Positions 23,278 through 31,450 of a stretch of 43,703 nt of DNA are shown piece after piece. Position 1 is the first letter of the stretch. The number at the start of each line of letters is the position of its first letter. The DNA comes from Pyrinomonadaceae bacterium (GTDB lineage: Bacteria; Acidobacteriota; Blastocatellia; Pyrinomonadales; Pyrinomonadaceae), in contig JACVRN010000034.1 in assembly GCA_014534425.1 (NCBI GenBank), positions 1-43,703 on the forward strand, written 5' to 3'. The position numbers were made by a program, and so were the translations under genes. The notes beneath the pieces are model-generated. The model made no database searches, was not told the origin of the DNA, and was given only the letters and a program-made list of their open reading frames with translations.

Positions 23278-25821
23278 TTATCTAATCGCTCTGCGCTCGT
23301 CACGGGAAGTTTTCGGGGCGCTGATGACGCCTTGCGTGCGATAGCCGCAGCCTTCTTTGGCGCAGTAGAGGAAGGTGCCCTCTTTCTTCGTAGTCTTCTC
23401 CAAGAGAAACGGCGCTTTGCACTGCGGGCAGGGTTCCGCCACGGGCTTATCCCAGAAGACAACGTCGCACTTCGGGTATTCCGAGCAGCCGTAAAAGGCT
23501 TTGCCGCGCTTCGATTTTTTGACGACTATCTCGCCGCGACAACCTGGACGAGAGCAGGGCACGCCCGTCGTCTCGCGTTTGATGTAGGTGCACTTCGGAT
23601 AGTTCGAGCACGAGATGAATTCGCCGAAGCGACCGTGACGCCGCACGAGGTTCGCGCCGTCCACCGGACACTTCTCGTCCAAGGGCACGGGCGCAGGCGC
23701 GACCGCACCGCTCCTGGCAATCTTGCGTATGTTGCGGCATTCGGGATAGCCCGTGCAGCCCAGGAATTGTCCGAATCGCCCCCGCTTCAAAGCCATGGGC
23801 TTGCCGCACAACTCGCAGGTTTCTTCTTCCTCTCCGGCGCTTCCCTCCTGGCGGTCGCTCGCGGCGGCGCTTGTCGCCGTTGCCGCTTCCGTCTCGCCGT
23901 TTGAAGGACGAGCAATCTCGCGCGTCGTACGGCATTCGGGATAGTTGGAGCAGGCAAGGAACTGTCCGAAGCGACCGAACTTGATGACCATAGGCGAGCC
24001 GCAATTCTCGCAGGTCTCGTCCGTCGGGATAGCCTGCTGCTTCGCGGCCTTCATCTGCCGCTCGGCGTTCTTCAAATCCCTGGCGAACTTTTCGTAGAAC
24101 TCTTTCAGAGCTTCAGTCCACGGCAGCTTCCCTTCCTCAATCTCGTCCAACTCCTCTTCCATGCGCGCCGTGTAGGTCTCGTTGAAGAGGTCGTCAAAGC
24201 TTGCAACGAGCAGGTCGTTGACGGTCGTGCCCAGAGCAGTAGGATGAAAGCGGCCCTCTACCTTTTCCACGTACTCACGATCCTGAATCGTGGTCATAAT
24301 CGCCGCGTAGGTCGAAGGCCGTCCGATGCCCTTCTCTTCCAGAGCCTTGACGAGCGTGGCTTCCGTGTAGCGAGGCGGAGGTTCCGTGAAATGCTGTTCG
24401 GGCTTCACGGAATTGAGCCGCAGTTCCTCGTTCTTTTCCACCACTGGAAGGGTACGCTCTGCCTCTTCGTCGTCTTCAGGCTTTTCGTCGCGCCCCTCCT
24501 GGTAAACTTTCAGGAAGCCGTCGAACTTCTGAACGGAACCCGTAGCGCGGAAGATAAAACGCCCGGCCTGAATATCAATCGTCGTCTGGTCAAAGACGGC
24601 TGCCGTCATCTGCGAAGCTACGAAGCGCTGCCAGATGAGCCGATAAAGCTTCAACTCTTCTTTGTTGAGAAAGCGCGAGATTGATTCGGGCGTGCGCGTT
24701 ACGTCCGTGGGACGAATAGCCTCGTGCGCGTCCTGCGCCCCCTTTTTAGAGCGATAATGCACGGCCTTCTCAGGCAGGTAAGGCTCGCCGTACTGCGTGC
24801 CTATGAAATCACGCACCTCACCCAGCGCCGCGTCCGAGACGCGCGTTGAGTCCGTACGCATATAGGTGATTAAGCCTACGGAGCCTTCCGCGCCAAGCTC
24901 AACGCCTTCGTAAAGCTTCTGCGCGAGCATCATGGTCTTCTTCACAGCGAAGCCCAGTTTGCGCGAAGCCTCCTGCTGCAACTTGGAGGTCACAAACGGC
25001 GGCACAGGATTTCGCTTGCGCTCCTTCGTGGTGACATCCGAGACCACGTAGCGCTGCTGCTCTGCCTCTTTAACAATCTCGCCAGCCTCAGCTTCGGTTC
25101 CAATCAGGATTTCGTTCTTCTTCACATCCTGATCGAAGTTCGAGGTCTTGACAGTCTTCTCGTCTATCTTAAGGAGTCGCGCGTCGAAGGCGGGCGGCAA
25201 TTTGGAAGAGAGATTCGCAGCGATTGTCCAGTACTCTGTCTTGACGAAAGCCTCAATCTCTCGCTCGCGCTCAACTACCATGCGAAGCGCGACCGACTGC
25301 ACGCGTCCGGCGCTCAGGCGACCGCCAACGGTGCGACACAAGAGTGGCGAAACCTTGTAGCCAACCAAACGGTCTAACAAGCGCCTAGCCTGCTGAGCAT
25401 CGACCAGATTCTTGTCAATCTGCTTAGGCTCTTTGAAAGCGTCCTGCACCGCGCGCTTGGTAATCTCGTTGAACATCACGCGATAAGAGGGCTTGCGCGG
25501 GCGCTTAGGTACAATCTCTTCTTCAAGATGCTGGCAGATGGCCTCGCCCTCGCGGTCAGGGTCAGCAGCCAGAAAGATTGCGTCCGCCTCTTTCGCGGCC
25601 CGCTTCAGTTCGGTGATGATCTTCTTGTTGTTGCGCTTTTTTGAATCAGGAATCAGTTCGTAGGTCGGCTCGAAATTGTTTTCGACATCGACGCCGAGTC
25701 CCTTAGACGGTAAATCCTTGATGTGGCCTATGGAGGCCATCACGCGATAATCACTGCCCAGATATTTATTAATCGTCTTGGCCTTCGCAGGCGACTCGAC
25801 GATAACCAGATTCTTTCCCAT
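23278..25821 (-). CDS. topA: DNA topoisomerase I
   Basis: An 847-residue type IA topoisomerase that relaxes negative supercoils. I use the ATG at 25821 (MGKNLVIVESPAKAKTI). The TOPRIM domain is N-terminal with its acidic motif in AADPDREGEAIC. The active-site Tyr lies in SVGLITYMRTDSTRVS, and the gate domains follow (RPSTYAAIMTTIQDREYV). The C-terminus (about 600-847) carries five zinc-ribbon repeats of the topoisomerase type. Four have CxxC...CSNYPEC-like ligand sets; the third reads CPVDGANL, so one Cys is replaced by Asp. It is an essential housekeeping gene; dprA lies upstream on the same strand, a common bacterial pairing. Confidence 0.97.
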   Translation of the reverse strand: MGKNLVIVESPAKAKTINKYLGSDYRVMASIGHIKDLPSKGLGVDVENNFEPTYELIPDSKKRNNKKIITELKRAAKEADAIFLAADPDREGEAICQHLEEEIVPKRPRKPSYRVMFNEITKRAVQDAFKEPKQIDKNLVDAQQARRLLDRLVGYKVSPLLCRTVGGRLSAGRVQSVALRMVVEREREIEAFVKTEYWTIAANLSSKLPPAFDARLLKIDEKTVKTSNFDQDVKKNEILIGTEAEAGEIVKEAEQQRYVVSDVTTKERKRNPVPPFVTSKLQQEASRKLGFAVKKTMMLAQKLYEGVELGAEGSVGLITYMRTDSTRVSDAALGEVRDFIGTQYGEPYLPEKAVHYRSKKGAQDAHEAIRPTDVTRTPESISRFLNKEELKLYRLIWQRFVASQMTAAVFDQTTIDIQAGRFIFRATGSVQKFDGFLKVYQEGRDEKPEDDEEAERTLPVVEKNEELRLNSVKPEQHFTEPPPRYTEATLVKALEEKGIGRPSTYAAIMTTIQDREYVEKVEGRFHPTALGTTVNDLLVASFDDLFNETYTARMEEELDEIEEGKLPWTEALKEFYEKFARDLKNAERQMKAAKQQAIPTDETCENCGSPMVIKFGRFGQFLACSNYPECRTTREIARPSNGETEAATATSAAASDRQEGSAGEEEETCELCGKPMALKRGRFGQFLGCTGYPECRNIRKIARSGAVAPAPVPLDEKCPVDGANLVRRHGRFGEFISCSNYPKCTYIKRETTGVPCSRPGCRGEIVVKKSKRGKAFYGCSEYPKCDVVFWDKPVAEPCPQCKAPFLLEKTTKKEGTFLYCAKEGCGYRTQGVISAPKTSRDERRAIR

Positions 25822-25928
25822 TTTCTTAACCCTGTGACACAAGCCACATAAAATTGTCCTTATTTATCTCTGTTTTGATGCGCCAGTATCCTTCATCGAA
25901 CGCTGGCAATTAAATTCAACTGCTCTTC

Positions 25929-27062
25929 TCATAGTTTTCTCACAAAGCATTTGCCCGGAAGCTGGCGTATCAACTCTCGCATCTCAAGCGCGAGCAGAGC
26001 GCCCGTCAATTCGGGAACGGAGAGCCTTGTCTCTTCCGCGAGCGCATCAATATGCACTGGCGAGTCGGCAGAAAGCAACCTCCAGACCGACTGCTCCGTA
26101 GCGGAGAGATCATTCGGCGCAAGCTCAAGCTGTTTATCGAACTCAACGCTTGCGCCCTTCCGCTTAGTCTCCGGCGGCAGGAGCCTCGCGGCGATTTCCG
26201 ACGGCAACTCCGCTACGATGTCCTGCCACTGCTGCACCAGTTTCGCGCCCGCTCCCTTTATCAAATAGTTAGTGCCGAAAGAATTCCGCGAAGTGATATT
26301 TCCGGGCACCGCGAAAACTTCTCTTCCCTGCTCAAGCGCCAGCCGCGCCGTTATCAAAGAGCCGCTATTTTCCGCCGCTTCGACCACCAGCACGCCCAGG
26401 CTCAAGCCGCTTATAACGCGGTTGCGATACGGAAAGTTCTGCCGAGCGGGCGGCGTCTCCAGGGGAAACTCCGAAAGAAGCGCTCCGCCCTTCTCCAGTA
26501 TCTCCTCGGCAAGCTTCCTGTGGTCGCGCGGGTAAACCTCGTCCAGCCCCGTTCCCATCACAGCCACCGTTCGGCCTCCGGCTTCCAGAGCGCCACGGTG
26601 CGCCGCAGCGTCTATGCCGCGAGCGAGGCCGGAGATAATCGTTATTCCCCGACTGGCAAGGTCGCGCGCCAGCATCGAGGCGCTGTTCTGCCCGTAGGTG
26701 GAAGAACGGCGCGAGCCTACAATCGCCACGCACGGCTGCTCCAAACATATGGCCCATTCGCCCTTCACGTAGAGCGTAATCGGCGGGTCAAATATCTCTC
26801 GCAGAAGCTGCGGGTAAACGCCATCGTCCAGGAGCAGAAGGTCTGCGCCCACTGAGCGCGTGCGCTCGATTTCAACGGCGGCGCGCTCAAAGAGGTCGCG
26901 CGCCATGATGCTCTCCACGGCTTCCGGCTTCAGTCGAAGCTGCTCCAACTCTGCGCGCGTAGCGGCAAAGACCGACTCAGCCGACCCGAAGCGCTCCAGT
27001 AATTTCGTAGCCGCGCGTGGCCCCACGCCCGGCGTCATATTCAGCGCAATCCACTCTCTCAT
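25929..27062 (-). CDS. dprA: DNA-processing protein DprA
   Basis: A 377-residue DprA/Smf protein, which loads RecA on incoming single-stranded DNA during natural transformation. I choose the ATG at 27062 (MREWIALNMTPGVGPRAATKLL), where the family's N-terminal SAM/HhH-like region begins. The Rossmann core shows VAIVGSRRSSTYGQ, ISGLARGIDAAAHRGAL, GTGLDEVYPRDH, SEFPLETPPARQNFPYRNRVISGLS, VVEAAENSGSLITARLALEQGREVFAVPG and GTNYLIKGAG, all diagnostic. A winged-helix domain ends it (about 310-377). No ribosome binding site precedes the start, because a heptamer hairpin abuts the ATG. It is co-directional with topA (107 bp apart). Confidence 0.95.
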   Translation of the reverse strand: MREWIALNMTPGVGPRAATKLLERFGSAESVFAATRAELEQLRLKPEAVESIMARDLFERAAVEIERTRSVGADLLLLDDGVYPQLLREIFDPPITLYVKGEWAICLEQPCVAIVGSRRSSTYGQNSASMLARDLASRGITIISGLARGIDAAAHRGALEAGGRTVAVMGTGLDEVYPRDHRKLAEEILEKGGALLSEFPLETPPARQNFPYRNRVISGLSLGVLVVEAAENSGSLITARLALEQGREVFAVPGNITSRNSFGTNYLIKGAGAKLVQQWQDIVAELPSEIAARLLPPETKRKGASVEFDKQLELAPNDLSATEQSVWRLLSADSPVHIDALAEETRLSVPELTGALLALEMRELIRQLPGKCFVRKL

Positions 27063-27063
27063 C

Positions 27064-27127
27064 AGTAAAAAGGTAGAAGGCAAAAGGCAAAAAGTGAGGC
27101 GCAACTTTTTCCTTTTACCCTTTTACT
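27064..27127. repeat. Heptamer-phased hairpin (AGGCAAA type) abutting the dprA start
   Basis: The left side reads AGTAAAA-AGGTAGA-AGGCAAA-AGGCAAA; the right side is a looser pyrimidine-rich complement ending TTTTACT. On the minus strand it lies between tRNA-Sec and dprA, and its left end is directly against the dprA ATG (27062). Confidence 0.78.
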
Positions 27128-27141
27128 ACAAGTTTTCAATT

Positions 27142-27240
27142 TGGCGGAGGCGTGTAGGAATCGAACCTACCCAAGCCTGCTCTCACAGGCTCACAGACGG
27201 TTTTGAAGACCGCGCCATTCACCAGAACAGATGCGCCTCC
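27142..27240 (-). tRNA. selC: tRNA-Sec (selenocysteine, anticodon UCA)
   Basis: On the minus strand the gene starts GGAGGCG at 27240 and ends with its own CCA (27144-27142), 99 nt in all. The anticodon loop CTTCAAA carries UCA, which reads UGA. The D-loop has the GGTGA found in E. coli selC. There is a long variable arm with a stem (AGCCTGTGAGAGCAGGCT), and a T-arm GTAGG-TTCGATT-CCTAC. Seven acceptor pairs are perfect; the eighth, expected in bacterial tRNA-Sec, would be C against A. The length, UCA anticodon and long variable arm together exclude a serine tRNA or a suppressor. selA, selB, selD and a selenoprotein gene are not in the window. Confidence 0.94.
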
Positions 27241-27278
27241 GCTTCTCCCCCCAACGAGGGGGCCGCGAACGCCTCAAG

Positions 27279-27308
27279 ACCCTACGCGCCAACCCGTTCG
27301 CCTGTCAA
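27279..27308 (-). promoter_or_regulatory. Candidate promoter for tRNA-Sec
   Basis: On the minus strand a consensus -35 TTGACA (27308-27303) is followed after 18 bp by TAGGGT (27284-27279), about 40 bp before the mature tRNA 5' end. The -10 is a poor match. Confidence 0.38.
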
Positions 27309-27410
27309 GCGCGCCAGGCCAACGAATTCCCCTTCAAGCAAGTTAACGTGTTGAAAATCAACGAGGTTAAGAAAGCCTCTGCGTGCTTCTTCTGTTCGGG
27401 CCGTGCTAGC

Positions 27411-27462
27411 TTGACGAAAAGAGGCCGGAGGGCTATCATGCTAGTTCGAACGTTCGTTCGAA
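27411..27462 (+). promoter_or_regulatory. Promoter and candidate operator of the aryl-CoA (box) operon
   Basis: TTGACG (27411-27416) and TATCAT (27434-27439) are spaced by exactly 17 bp, a good sigma70-like promoter. Directly after the -10 lies an 18-bp inverted repeat TTCGAACG-TT-CGTTCGAA (27445-27462), covering the expected transcription start. TetR-family acyl-CoA sensors often bind repeats of this size and place, and the operon carries such a regulator (30671-31360), so it is the natural candidate. About 63 nt of leader remain before boxC. Confidence 0.65.
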
Positions 27463-27525
27463 AATCATGAAGGCCGGGCAAGCAGTGAGGCTGCGGCCAG
27501 AAATTTGGGGGAATCAGGGAATTTG

Positions 27526-29157
27526 ATGGTTAATTTCGAGACCTCGCCGGACAAGTACAGACACTGGAAGCTCAGCATCGACGGGCGGGTCGCAACGCTT
27601 TCGATGGACGTGCAGGAGGACGAGACCCTGGGCGAGGGCTACAAGCTGAAGCTCAATTCTTACGACCTGGGCGTTGATATAGAGCTTGCGGACGCGGTGC
27701 AGCGACTCAGGTTCGAGCACCCGGAGGTGCGCGTAGTCGTCGTCAAGAGCCTAAAGCCGCGCATCTTCTGCGCGGGCGCAAACATTTACATGCTCGGCAC
27801 AAGCTCTCACGCCTTCAAGGTCAACTTCTGCAAGTTCACGAACGAGACGCGCTGCGCCATTGAAGACGCTTCCGCTCATTCGGGCCAGCGCTACATAGCG
27901 GCCTTAAACGGCACGGCTTCGGGCGGAGGCTACGAGCTTGCAATCGCGTGCGATGAAATCTTTCTGGTGGACGACGGCAACTCCGCAGTCTCGCTGCCCG
28001 AAGTTCCGCTCCTGGGCGTGCTGCCCGGCACGGGCGGACTGACGCGCCTCGTTGATAAACGAAAAGTGAGGCGCGACCGCGCGGACGTTTTCTCAACTCT
28101 TGCGGAAGGGTTGAAAGCCAGGCGCGCGAAAGAGTGGGGACTGATTGACGGCTACTTCCCTACCAGCAAATTTGAAGAGTCCATCAACAAGCATGTGGAA
28201 GAGTTGGCCCAATCGGACGGCTTTGCCGATACGCCTTCCGGCATCAAGCTCAACCCGCTCGACGTGGAAGTGACCGAAGCGGGGCGAGAGTACAAGTACG
28301 TGAGCGTGCGCTACAACCGCGAGAAGCGTTACGCGGATTTGACCGTGCGCGGCCCCGAAGGAGATTTGCCGACCTCTGCGGAAGAGATTCTGAAACTCGG
28401 AGACGCTTACTGGCCGCTTCGCGCATACAGAGAGTTGGACGACGCTCTTCTGCACCTGCGCGTCAACGAGCTTGAGATAGGTCTCGTCTGCCTGCGAACT
28501 ACGGGCGAGATAGAAAACGTGCTGGCGGTTGATAAGACTTTGGTTGCCAATCGTGACCACTGGCTGATGCGCGAAATCTTGCTGCACATGGCGCGCGTGC
28601 TTCGCCGTCTAGACCTGACGGCCAAGAGCTTCTTCGCCATCATAGAGCCTGGCAGTTGCTTTGCGGGCAACCTGCTTGAGCTTGCGCTTTCAGCAGACCG
28701 AACCTACATGCTGAACGACCCCGGCCAGAAGGTTGAGATTGCTACGAGTGAATTGAACGCGGGCGCGCTTCCCATGAGCAACGGCTTGACACGCTTGCAG
28801 TCTCGCTTCCTGGCCGAGCCTGAGAAAACGTATGAAGTGCTCTCGCATGAAGGAACGTTTGATACGGAAGAGGCGGAAGAGGCGGGCCTTGTGACTTTCG
28901 CGCCCGACGACCTCGACTGGGACGACGAGATTCGCGTGGCTATAGAAGAGCGCACATCTCTCTCGCCCGATGCACTCACGGGCATGGAGGCATCGCTTCG
29001 CTTCGCGGGGCCGGAGACGCTGGACACCAAAATTTACGGACGACTGACGGCCTGGCAGAACTGGATTTTCCAGCGACCCAACGCCGTCGGCGCTCAGGGC
29101 GCTTTAACCAACTACGGCAAGCCCACGCAGCCGCAGTTCGACTACAAGAGAACGTAA
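27526..29157 (+). CDS. boxC: BoxC, 2,3-epoxybenzoyl-CoA dihydrolase
   Basis: A 543-residue crotonase-superfamily enzyme that opens the ring of 2,3-epoxybenzoyl-CoA to 3,4-dehydroadipyl-CoA semialdehyde and formate. The start is the ATG at 27526 (MVNFETSPDKYRHWKL), with AGGGA 6 bases upstream. The length, about twice that of an ordinary enoyl-CoA hydratase, is typical of BoxC. Its N-terminal half has the crotonase oxyanion block RIFCAGANIYML, the ALNGTASGGGYELAIACDEI helix and LPEVPLLGVLPGTGGLTRL. The C-terminal half carries a second, diverged crotonase-like unit (EPGSCFAGNLLELALSADRTYML). It is first in the operon, 14 bp before boxB. Confidence 0.93.
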   Translation: MVNFETSPDKYRHWKLSIDGRVATLSMDVQEDETLGEGYKLKLNSYDLGVDIELADAVQRLRFEHPEVRVVVVKSLKPRIFCAGANIYMLGTSSHAFKVNFCKFTNETRCAIEDASAHSGQRYIAALNGTASGGGYELAIACDEIFLVDDGNSAVSLPEVPLLGVLPGTGGLTRLVDKRKVRRDRADVFSTLAEGLKARRAKEWGLIDGYFPTSKFEESINKHVEELAQSDGFADTPSGIKLNPLDVEVTEAGREYKYVSVRYNREKRYADLTVRGPEGDLPTSAEEILKLGDAYWPLRAYRELDDALLHLRVNELEIGLVCLRTTGEIENVLAVDKTLVANRDHWLMREILLHMARVLRRLDLTAKSFFAIIEPGSCFAGNLLELALSADRTYMLNDPGQKVEIATSELNAGALPMSNGLTRLQSRFLAEPEKTYEVLSHEGTFDTEEAEEAGLVTFAPDDLDWDDEIRVAIEERTSLSPDALTGMEASLRFAGPETLDTKIYGRLTAWQNWIFQRPNAVGAQGALTNYGKPTQPQFDYKRT

Positions 29158-29171
29158 AGACGGAGTGAGCA

Positions 29172-30578
29172 ATGGAGCTATACGAGAGGATTCCTAATAA
29201 CGTTAATCTGTCGGAAGACAAGCGGCTTCAGCGTGCGTTGGAGAAGTGGCTGCCGAACTATTTGAGCTGGTGGCGCGAGATGGGGCCTGAAGGTTTTCAG
29301 GAGAAGGACGTTTACTTACGCACGGCCATCTCTGTAGAGCCTTCCGGCTGGGCGCACTTCGATTACGTGAAGATGCCTGATTATCGCTGGGGTATCTTTT
29401 TGAAGCCCGCCGAGCCGGATGCGAAAGTCGGTTTTGGCGACAACTACGGGCAGCCCGCTTATCAGGAAGTGCCGGGCGAGTTTCGTAATGCGTTGCGCCG
29501 CATCATCGTTACGCAGGGCGACACGGAGCCTGCTTCCGTAGAGCAGCAGCGACAACTGGGAAAGACCTGTCCTTCGCTCTACGATTTGAGGAATCTCTTT
29601 CAGGTGAACGTGGAAGAGGGTCGTCACCTGTGGGCGATGGTTTACCTGCTTCACGGCTACTTCGGGCGCGACGGGCGCGACGAAGCGGACGCCATGCTTG
29701 AGCGCAGGAGCGGGAACCCGGACAAGCCGCGCATACTGGAAGCCTTCAACCAGCCGTGCGACGACTGGCTAAACTTTTTCTGCTTCACAATGTTCACAGA
29801 CCGCGACGGCAAGTACCAGTTGGCGGCGCTGGCCGAATCAGGCTTTGAGCCTCTGGCGCGCACCTGCCAGTTCATGTTGACGGAAGAGGCGCATCACCTG
29901 TTCGTGGGCGAAACGGGCGTGGGTCGCGTAGTCAAGCGCACAGCCGAGTTGATGAAGGAAGCGAAGAACGGGGATGTGCGAGAGCTTGGCGGCATCCCGC
30001 TTGAGATAATTCAGAGGTACATAAACTTCTGGTTCTCTTATTCCCTTGACCTCTTCGGCGGCGAGATTAGCTCTAACTCCGCAGACTTCTATGCTGCTGG
30101 TCTGAAGGGTCGCTTTCAGGAGCAGAAGAAGTACGAAGACCACATCTTGAAGGACGAAATGTTCACCATGACTGTGGTCGAAGACGGGCGACTTGTCGAG
30201 CGCGAGGTGGCGCTTAGAAATGCGCTCAACGAAGTGCTGCGCGGCGAATACGTGGCCGATTGCGAGCGAGCCATGACGCGCTGGAACAAGTACCTGGAAG
30301 ACGCCGGACAGGACGAGCGGCTTTACCTGCCGAGCACGCGCTTTCATCGTCACGTGGGCGAGTTCGCCGGACACCACTTTGATATTGAAGGCAATCTCGT
30401 CACGGCCTCTGAGTTCGAGAGCCTTAAGGCTGAGTGGCTCCCTTCGGTCGAAGACCGCGAATACGTCCGCAGCCTCATGCATCCCGTGACAGAGCCGGGC
30501 AAAATCGCCAACTGGATAGCCCCGCCGAGCGCAGGAATCAAGGGATTGCCGTTCGAGTTCGAGTATGTTCGATTATGA
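29172..30578 (+). CDS. boxB: BoxB, benzoyl-CoA 2,3-epoxidase oxygenase subunit
   Basis: A 468-residue di-iron oxygenase that inserts oxygen into benzoyl-CoA, with electrons from BoxA. The block QGDTEPASVEQQRQLGKTCPSLYDLRNLFQVNVEEGRHLWAMVYLL is highly characteristic; it and the later MLTEEAHHLFVGETGVGRV supply the carboxylate and His ligands of the di-iron site in an EEGRH/EEAHH pattern. GGAG lies 7 bases before the ATG. The reductase BoxA is not in the window. An ACAGGAT hairpin starts 11 bp after the stop, between boxB and the tetR gene. Confidence 0.94.
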   Translation: MELYERIPNNVNLSEDKRLQRALEKWLPNYLSWWREMGPEGFQEKDVYLRTAISVEPSGWAHFDYVKMPDYRWGIFLKPAEPDAKVGFGDNYGQPAYQEVPGEFRNALRRIIVTQGDTEPASVEQQRQLGKTCPSLYDLRNLFQVNVEEGRHLWAMVYLLHGYFGRDGRDEADAMLERRSGNPDKPRILEAFNQPCDDWLNFFCFTMFTDRDGKYQLAALAESGFEPLARTCQFMLTEEAHHLFVGETGVGRVVKRTAELMKEAKNGDVRELGGIPLEIIQRYINFWFSYSLDLFGGEISSNSADFYAAGLKGRFQEQKKYEDHILKDEMFTMTVVEDGRLVEREVALRNALNEVLRGEYVADCERAMTRWNKYLEDAGQDERLYLPSTRFHRHVGEFAGHHFDIEGNLVTASEFESLKAEWLPSVEDREYVRSLMHPVTEPGKIANWIAPPSAGIKGLPFEFEYVRL

Positions 30579-30588
30579 AAAAGGATAA

Positions 30589-30653
30589 TTAACAGGATGG
30601 ACAGGATAAAAACAGAAAGATTGCTTCTTCTTTTATCCTGTCCATCCTGTTAA
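30589..30653. repeat. ACAGGAT-family hairpin, copy 3
   Basis: A perfect 23-bp inverted repeat, 30589-30611 and 30631-30653 (core ACAGGATGGACAGGAT), with a 19-nt loop, in the boxB-tetR gap. On the plus strand a T-rich stretch follows, so partial termination after boxB is possible. Confidence 0.93.
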
Positions 30654-30670
30654 ATTTTTAGTTTCGTTTG

Positions 30671-31360
30671 ATGGCTACAAACCTTTCCACAGACTTTTCG
30701 CGTTACGACCAGAAGCTGGAGTTTATTCTGCGTAAGGCCGCGCGTATCTTTGCGGAGAAGGGTTATCACTCGACTTCCATGCGGGACATCTCGCGCGAGA
30801 CGAGGGTGTCGCTGGCGGGGCTTTATTACTACTGCAAGTCCAAAGAGGAGTTGCTCTTTCTGATTCAGGACAACTGCTTCGGGCGAGTGCTGGAGCGTCT
30901 TGAAGAGCGGCTCAAGGAAGCGGCCACGCCCGTAGAGAAGCTGCGCGTCGTGATAGAAAATCATCTCTCCTTCTTTGCCGCCAACATGGCGGAGATGAAG
31001 GTGCTCTCGCACGAGGCGGAGGAGCTTTCGGGCGAGATGTACAACCACGTCTCCGGCAAGAAGCAGCAGTACACGCGGCTCGTGCGCCAGATACTCTCGG
31101 AAGCCGAGCAGGAGCGGCAGGGCGCGAATCATACGAAGATTGATTTGACCGTTGCGACCTACGCGCTCTTCGGCATGATGAACTGGATTTATAACTGGTA
31201 CGACCCGCGCGGCCCGCTTTCCGTCAACGACCTGGTTGATAACATCACGCGGCTGTTTCTCTCTGGCTTTCTTAACGGGGCCGATGATGGCGAGCTTTCG
31301 TTAACTCGAAAGTCTACGAAAGCGGAACAACTCAGCGTTTGGCGCGGCACCGAAGCCTGA
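30671..31360 (+). CDS. TetR-family regulator in the aryl-CoA operon
   Basis: A 229-residue regulator starting at ATG 30671 (MATNLSTDFSRYDQKLEFIL). Residues about 13-60 form the TetR HTH: LRKAARIFAEKGYHSTSMRDISRETRVSLAGLYYYCKSKEELLFLI, close in style to regulators of fatty acid and aryl-CoA catabolism, whose ligands are acyl-CoA thioesters. The C-terminal half (about 75-210) contains the YALFGMMNWIYNWYDPRGPLS block seen in many acyl-CoA-responsive TetRs. Its neighbours make an aromatic or acyl-CoA inducer likely. Its probable target is the inverted repeat before boxC. No ribosome binding site is visible before the start, 17 bp after the hairpin. Confidence 0.9.
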   Translation: MATNLSTDFSRYDQKLEFILRKAARIFAEKGYHSTSMRDISRETRVSLAGLYYYCKSKEELLFLIQDNCFGRVLERLEERLKEAATPVEKLRVVIENHLSFFAANMAEMKVLSHEAEELSGEMYNHVSGKKQQYTRLVRQILSEAEQERQGANHTKIDLTVATYALFGMMNWIYNWYDPRGPLSVNDLVDNITRLFLSGFLNGADDGELSLTRKSTKAEQLSVWRGTEA

Positions 31361-31450
31361 AACTTCTGAGGTTTGAAGTTGAAAGTAATAACCTCTGCTT
31401 GCTAAAGTCTGTAGCCGAACCCATCCCTTCGGACGGAGCAAATCAAAAAA

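Noticed and set aside
25822-25928. Hairpin in the topA-dprA gap (GCCAG...CTGGC)
   Set aside because: Only 5 bp of stem; not more than expected by chance.
26052-26855. Plus-strand open frame antisense to dprA
   Set aside because: Arg-rich translation with no domain; dprA is unmistakable.
27142-27240. tRNA as an integration (att) site for an island
   Set aside because: No integrase nearby and no partial copy of the tRNA 3' end was seen in the window.
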